Shown here one piece after another: positions 61,080 to 64,000 of a stretch of 64,000 nt of DNA (the first letter of the stretch is position 1; each line of letters starts with the position of its first letter). Made by a program: the position numbers and the translations under genes. The notes beneath the pieces were generated by a model that made no database searches, was not told where the DNA came from, and worked only from the letters and a program-made list of their open reading frames with translations. The stretch lies in the NCBI RefSeq assembly GCF_008634025.1, contig NZ_PDCM01000001.1:1292001-1356000 (forward strand), written 5' to 3'. Source of the DNA: Streptomyces albofaciens JCM 4342 (GTDB taxonomy: Bacteria; Actinomycetota; Actinomycetes; Streptomycetales; Streptomycetaceae).

Positions 61080-61116
61080 CCGCGGCCCCGCCGGACCTGA
61101 CCCGGCGGGGCCGCGG
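61080..61116 (+). terminator. First terminator after hpd
   Basis: Perfect 15-bp stem CCGCGGCCCCGCCGG (61080-61094) with 61102-61116, loop ACCTGAC. Confidence 0.85.
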
Positions 61117-61137
61117 CCCTTCCCGCGGGGAGCGGCG

Positions 61138-61172
61138 CTCCCGCACCCGGGCACCGCGCCCGGGTGCGGGAG
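61138..61172 (+). terminator. Second hairpin after hpd
   Basis: Perfect 15-bp stem CTCCCGCACCCGGGC (61138-61152) with 61158-61172, loop ACCGC, 21 bases after the first. Tandem hairpins of this kind give a fail-safe stop before the oxidase gene at 61214. Confidence 0.75.
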
Positions 61173-61213
61173 GGGATCTTCCGTGTACGGCCCACGGATG
61201 GGAGGCTGGCGGT

Positions 61214-62578
61214 ATGGACCTCATCGCACGCCTGCGCGACGGCCTCCCCGCGGAAGCGATCCTCACCGACCCGGATGTCACCGGCGCCTACGCCCACGAC
61301 ATGGCGAGCTTCTGCGAGGCCGGCCGCCCGGCCGTGGTCGTCCTGCCGCGTACGGTCGAGCAGGTCCAGCACGTGATGCGCACCGCCACCGCGCTGCGCG
61401 TCCCGGTCGTACCGCAGGGGGCCCGCACGGGCCTCTCGGGCGCCGCCAACGCCTCCGACGGCTGCGTCGTGCTCTCCCTGGTCAAGATGGACCGGATCAT
61501 CGAGATCAACCCCGTCGACCGGATCGCGGTCGTCGAGCCCGGCGTGATCAACGCGGTGCTCTCCCGCGCCGTCAACGCACACGGCCTCTACTACCCGCCG
61601 GACCCCTCCAGCTGGGAGGAGTGCTCCATCGGCGGCAACATCGGCACCGCCTCCGGCGGCCTGTGCTGCGTCAAGTACGGCGTCACCGCCGAATACGTCC
61701 TCGGCCTGGACGTCGTCCTCGCCGACGGACGGCTGCTGAAGACCGGCCGGCGCACCGCCAAGGGCGTGGCGGGCTACGACCTCACCCGCCTGTTCGTCGG
61801 CTCCGAGGGCAGCCTCGGCATCGTCGTACGCGCCGTGCTCGCCCTCAAGCCCGAACCGCCCCAGCAGCTCGCGCTCGCCGCCGAGTTCCCCTCCACCGCG
61901 GCCGCGTGCGAGGCCGTCTGCGAGATCATGGCCCGCGGCCACGCCCCCGCGCTGCTCGAACTCATGGACCGTACGAGCGTCCGCGCCGTCAACGCGATGA
62001 CCCACATGGGCCTGCCCGAGAGCACCGAAGCGCTCCTGCTGGCCGCCTTCGACACCCCCGACCCGGCCGCCGACCTCGCCGCCGTCGGCGCGCTGTGCAC
62101 GGCCGCCGGGGCCACCGACGTCGTACCGGCCGACACCCCGGCCGAGTCCGACCTGCTCCTCCAGGCCCGGCGGCTGACCCTGACCGCCCTGGAACGCGTC
62201 AAGTCCGCCACGATGATCGACGACGTGTGCGTACCGCGCTCCCAGCTCGCCGCGATGCTCGACGGCACCGCCGCCATCGCCGAGAAGTACGGCCTGACCA
62301 TCGGCGTCTGCGCCCACGCGGGCGACGGCAACACCCACCCCACCGTCTGCTTCGACCCGGCCGACCCCGACGAGTCCCGGCGCGCCCGCGAGTCCTTCGA
62401 CGAGATCATGGCGCTCGGCCTGGAACTGGGCGGCACGATCACCGGCGAGCACGGCGTCGGCGTCCTGAAGAAGGAGTGGCTGGCCCGCGAGCTGGGCCCG
62501 GTGGGCCTGGAGATGCACCGTGGCATCAAGGCGGTCTTCGACCCGCTGGGGCTGCTCAACCCGGGGAAGCTGTTCTGA
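61214..62578 (+). CDS. FAD-linked oxidase, GlcD/D-lactate dehydrogenase-like
   Basis: A 454-residue flavoprotein of the vanillyl-alcohol oxidase family. VVPQGARTGLSGAAN and SSWEECSIGGNIGTASGG bind FAD; VGSEGSLGIVV follows; the C-terminal half has CAHAGDGNTHPTVCFD and GTITGEHGVG, the metal and acid-binding motifs of glycolate and D-2-hydroxyacid dehydrogenases, and ends LLNPGKLF. It should oxidise a 2-hydroxy acid such as glycolate or D-lactate. It lacks an adjacent GlcE/GlcF, so it probably works alone. Confidence 0.92.
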   Translation: MDLIARLRDGLPAEAILTDPDVTGAYAHDMASFCEAGRPAVVVLPRTVEQVQHVMRTATALRVPVVPQGARTGLSGAANASDGCVVLSLVKMDRIIEINPVDRIAVVEPGVINAVLSRAVNAHGLYYPPDPSSWEECSIGGNIGTASGGLCCVKYGVTAEYVLGLDVVLADGRLLKTGRRTAKGVAGYDLTRLFVGSEGSLGIVVRAVLALKPEPPQQLALAAEFPSTAAACEAVCEIMARGHAPALLELMDRTSVRAVNAMTHMGLPESTEALLLAAFDTPDPAADLAAVGALCTAAGATDVVPADTPAESDLLLQARRLTLTALERVKSATMIDDVCVPRSQLAAMLDGTAAIAEKYGLTIGVCAHAGDGNTHPTVCFDPADPDESRRARESFDEIMALGLELGGTITGEHGVGVLKKEWLARELGPVGLEMHRGIKAVFDPLGLLNPGKLF

Positions 62579-62635
62579 GCGGGACCTTCCGGGGGGCGGG
62601 ACCTTTCAGGGGCGGGACCTTTTAAGGTCAGGCCC
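62579..62635 (+). promoter_or_regulatory. Three GCGGGACCTT repeats and leaderless promoter before the L7/L12-like gene
   Basis: GCGGGACCTT occurs at 62579, 62596 and 62612, 16-17 bases apart. TAAGGT (62623-62628) is the -10 and ends seven bases before ATG 62636; AAGGTC in it is the inverse of the repeat's GACCTT. The spacing of about 1.5 turns suits binding of a regulator at the promoter. Confidence 0.55.
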
Positions 62636-62929
62636 ATGAACTCCGAACTCTGGACGGCCGTCGCCGCGGCCGTCGTCGTCATCGTCGTCCTCACCTCCGC
62701 CGGGGACGCGCGCCACAAGACCCTCGACCGCCGGCTCCGGCGCATCGACCGCAAGCTCGACCTGATCATGGAACACCTGGGCATCGAGGAGACCGGCCCC
62801 GAGGGCATGGCGGAGATCGACGCGCTGCTGCTCAAGGGCCGGAAGATACAGGCGATCAAGCGCTACCGGGAGCTGACCGGCGCCGGACTGGCGGAGGCCA
62901 AGGAGGCCGTGGAGCGCCGGGAGGGCTGA
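62636..62929 (+). CDS. Small membrane protein with ribosomal L7/L12 C-terminal-like domain
   Basis: A 97-residue protein. A helix at about 6-22 (WTAVAAAVVVIVVLTSA) anchors it, a basic linker RRLRRIDRKLDLIMEHLG follows, and the last 35 residues (ALLLKGRKIQAIKRYRELTGAGLAEAKEAVE) match the fold of the L7/L12 C-terminal domain, which recruits GTPases on the ribosome. Function of this membrane version is unknown. The gene is predicted to be leaderless. Confidence 0.85.
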   Translation: MNSELWTAVAAAVVVIVVLTSAGDARHKTLDRRLRRIDRKLDLIMEHLGIEETGPEGMAEIDALLLKGRKIQAIKRYRELTGAGLAEAKEAVERREG

Positions 62930-63024
62930 GCGGGCACCGCCCGCGAATGCCCCGATACGTGTGGCCGGGCCGGGCGTCCGGCACCAGGATGGACCCGACC
63001 GCCGCGACGCCGACGCAGGGAGCG

Positions 63025-64000
63025 ATGACGATGCCGAGCACCACGGACACCGCAGGCCGGGACACGTACGACGTCATCGTGCTGGGCGCCGGGCCGACCG
63101 GCGAGAACGTGGCCGACCGGGCCCACGCGCTCGGCCTGAGCGCGGTGATCGTGGAGAGCGAGCTGGTCGGCGGCGAGTGCTCGTACTGGGCCTGCATGCC
63201 CAGCAAGGCGCTGCTGCGCCCGGTCACCGCCCGCGCCGACGCGCGCCGCGTGCCCGGCCTGCGCCAGGCCGCTTCCGCGCCGCTGGACACCAAGGCGGTG
63301 CTCGCGCACCGCGACGCCTACGCCTCCCACTGGAAGGACGACGGCCAGGTCCGGTGGCTGGACTCGGCGGGCATCGACTTCGTACGCGGCAAGGCCCGCC
63401 TCGACGGTCCCCGGCGCGTGGTGGTGGCCACCGGCGCGGACGGCGGCGAGCGCGTGCTGACCGCCCGGCACGCCGTCGCCGTGTGCACCGGCAGCCGCGC
63501 CGTCCTCCCCGACCTGCCCGGACTCACCGCGGCCCGCCCCTGGACCAGCCGCGAGGTGACCAGCGCACGGTCCGTGCCGCCGCGCCTGGCCGTGGTCGGC
63601 GGCGGCGTCGTCGGCGTCGAAATGGCCACCGCCTGGCAGGCCCTGGGCTCCGCCGTCACCCTCCTGGTGCGCGGCGGCGGACTGCTGCCCAAGATGGAGC
63701 CCTTCGCGGGCGAACTGGTCGCCGAGGCGCTGACCGGGGCGGGCACCGCCGTCCGCACCGGTGTCTCGGTGACCGCGGTACGGCGCGAGATGCCCAACGG
63801 GCCCGCCACGGTCGTCCTGGACGGCGGCGAGCAGCTCGTCGCCGACGAGGTCCTGTTCGCCACCGGCCGCGCGCCGCGCACCGACGACATCGGCCTGGAG
63901 ACGGTGGGCCTGGAGCCCGGCTCGTGGCTGGAGGTGGACGACACCTGCCGGGTACGGGACGTGGCGGACGGCTGGCTGTACGGCGTCGGCGACGTCAACC
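63025..64000 (+). CDS. FAD/NAD(P)-dependent disulfide oxidoreductase, N-terminal part (runs off the window edge)
   Basis: 325 residues of a class I pyridine nucleotide-disulfide oxidoreductase (mercuric reductase/lipoamide dehydrogenase group). DVIVLGAGPTGENVA binds FAD; CSYWAC in GGECSYWACMPSKALLRP is the redox-active CX4C pair; VVGGGVVGVEMA binds NAD(P)H; LFATGRAPRTDDIGLE is the second FAD region. The dimerisation domain lies outside the window. Start uncertain: ATG 63025, ATG 63031 (better distance to AGGGAG) or ATG 62989. Confidence 0.9.
   Translation, partial: MTMPSTTDTAGRDTYDVIVLGAGPTGENVADRAHALGLSAVIVESELVGGECSYWACMPSKALLRPVTARADARRVPGLRQAASAPLDTKAVLAHRDAYASHWKDDGQVRWLDSAGIDFVRGKARLDGPRRVVVATGADGGERVLTARHAVAVCTGSRAVLPDLPGLTAARPWTSREVTSARSVPPRLAVVGGGVVGVEMATAWQALGSAVTLLVRGGGLLPKMEPFAGELVAEALTGAGTAVRTGVSVTAVRREMPNGPATVVLDGGEQLVADEVLFATGRAPRTDDIGLETVGLEPGSWLEVDDTCRVRDVADGWLYGVGDVN

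Overview
This window is GC-rich chromosomal DNA from a Streptomyces. Codons end almost always in G or C, GTG and TTG starts are common, stop/start overlaps of the ATGA/GTGA type abound, and the order of core genes (pkaA-pkaB-prfB-ftsEX-ctp-smpB-ssrA, narK-hemD/regulator, helD, malic enzyme, hupA, murA, hexosaminidase, hpd) is, from memory, the S. coelicolor arrangement. Family names come from reading motifs; no search was run.

Layout. 1-5.5 kb: an FHA protein cut by the window edge, two membrane-anchored Ser/Thr kinases, and peptide release factor 2. 5.9-11.4 kb: a repeat-rich sortase-type surface protein, a zinc-ribbon membrane protein, ftsE-ftsX, an S41 protease, smpB and its partner tmRNA (ssrA). 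11.5-14.5 kb: a divergent MFS/LysR pair and a lipoprotein. 14.6-17.6 kb (minus strand): a complete lasso-peptide biosynthesis cluster (precursor A, cyclase C, recognition protein B1, protease B2) with no dedicated exporter. 17.9-20.7 kb: a NarK nitrate/nitrite transporter and a HemD-like/winged-helix regulator with a GlnR-like box between them. 20.8-24 kb: methyltransferase, CGNR regulator, sigma/anti-sigma pair. 24.3-32.1 kb: HelD-type motor, malic enzyme preceded by a structured leader, HU, MurA and YqgE/AlgH. 32.3-37.1 kb: an accessory patch of somewhat lower GC with LysR, XRE-TPR regulator, small unknown proteins and an MFS pump.

37.1-49.2 kb: DUF3039 protein, SSI-type protease inhibitor, an amino-sugar ABC importer with a GH20 hexosaminidase as one operon, and a three-gene molybdenum hydroxylase operon with two oddities: a 751-residue ferredoxin subunit and a large subunit without the usual catalytic glutamate motif. 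A tRNA-Cys follows. 49.3-55.4 kb: a solitary CheB-like esterase, MFS transporter, SF2 helicase, IclR regulator and S16 (Lon-like) secreted or anchored protease. 55.5-64 kb: a glycine-betaine/choline-type ABC importer operon, a Lrp/AsnC regulator divergent from 4-hydroxyphenylpyruvate dioxygenase (hpd), a GlcD-like FAD oxidase, an L7/L12-C-terminal-like membrane protein, and a flavin disulfide oxidoreductase cut by the window end.

Themes. At least seven genes have a TANNNT -10 element ending 6-8 bp before the start codon, so they are predicted to be leaderless. Many operons end in long perfect hairpins. Short GC-rich tandem repeats lie just downstream of several genes. The most novel item is the lasso peptide, with predicted core GFHGELSDSWGGLHSTFW and a Gly1-Asp8 ring; I do not recognise this core.
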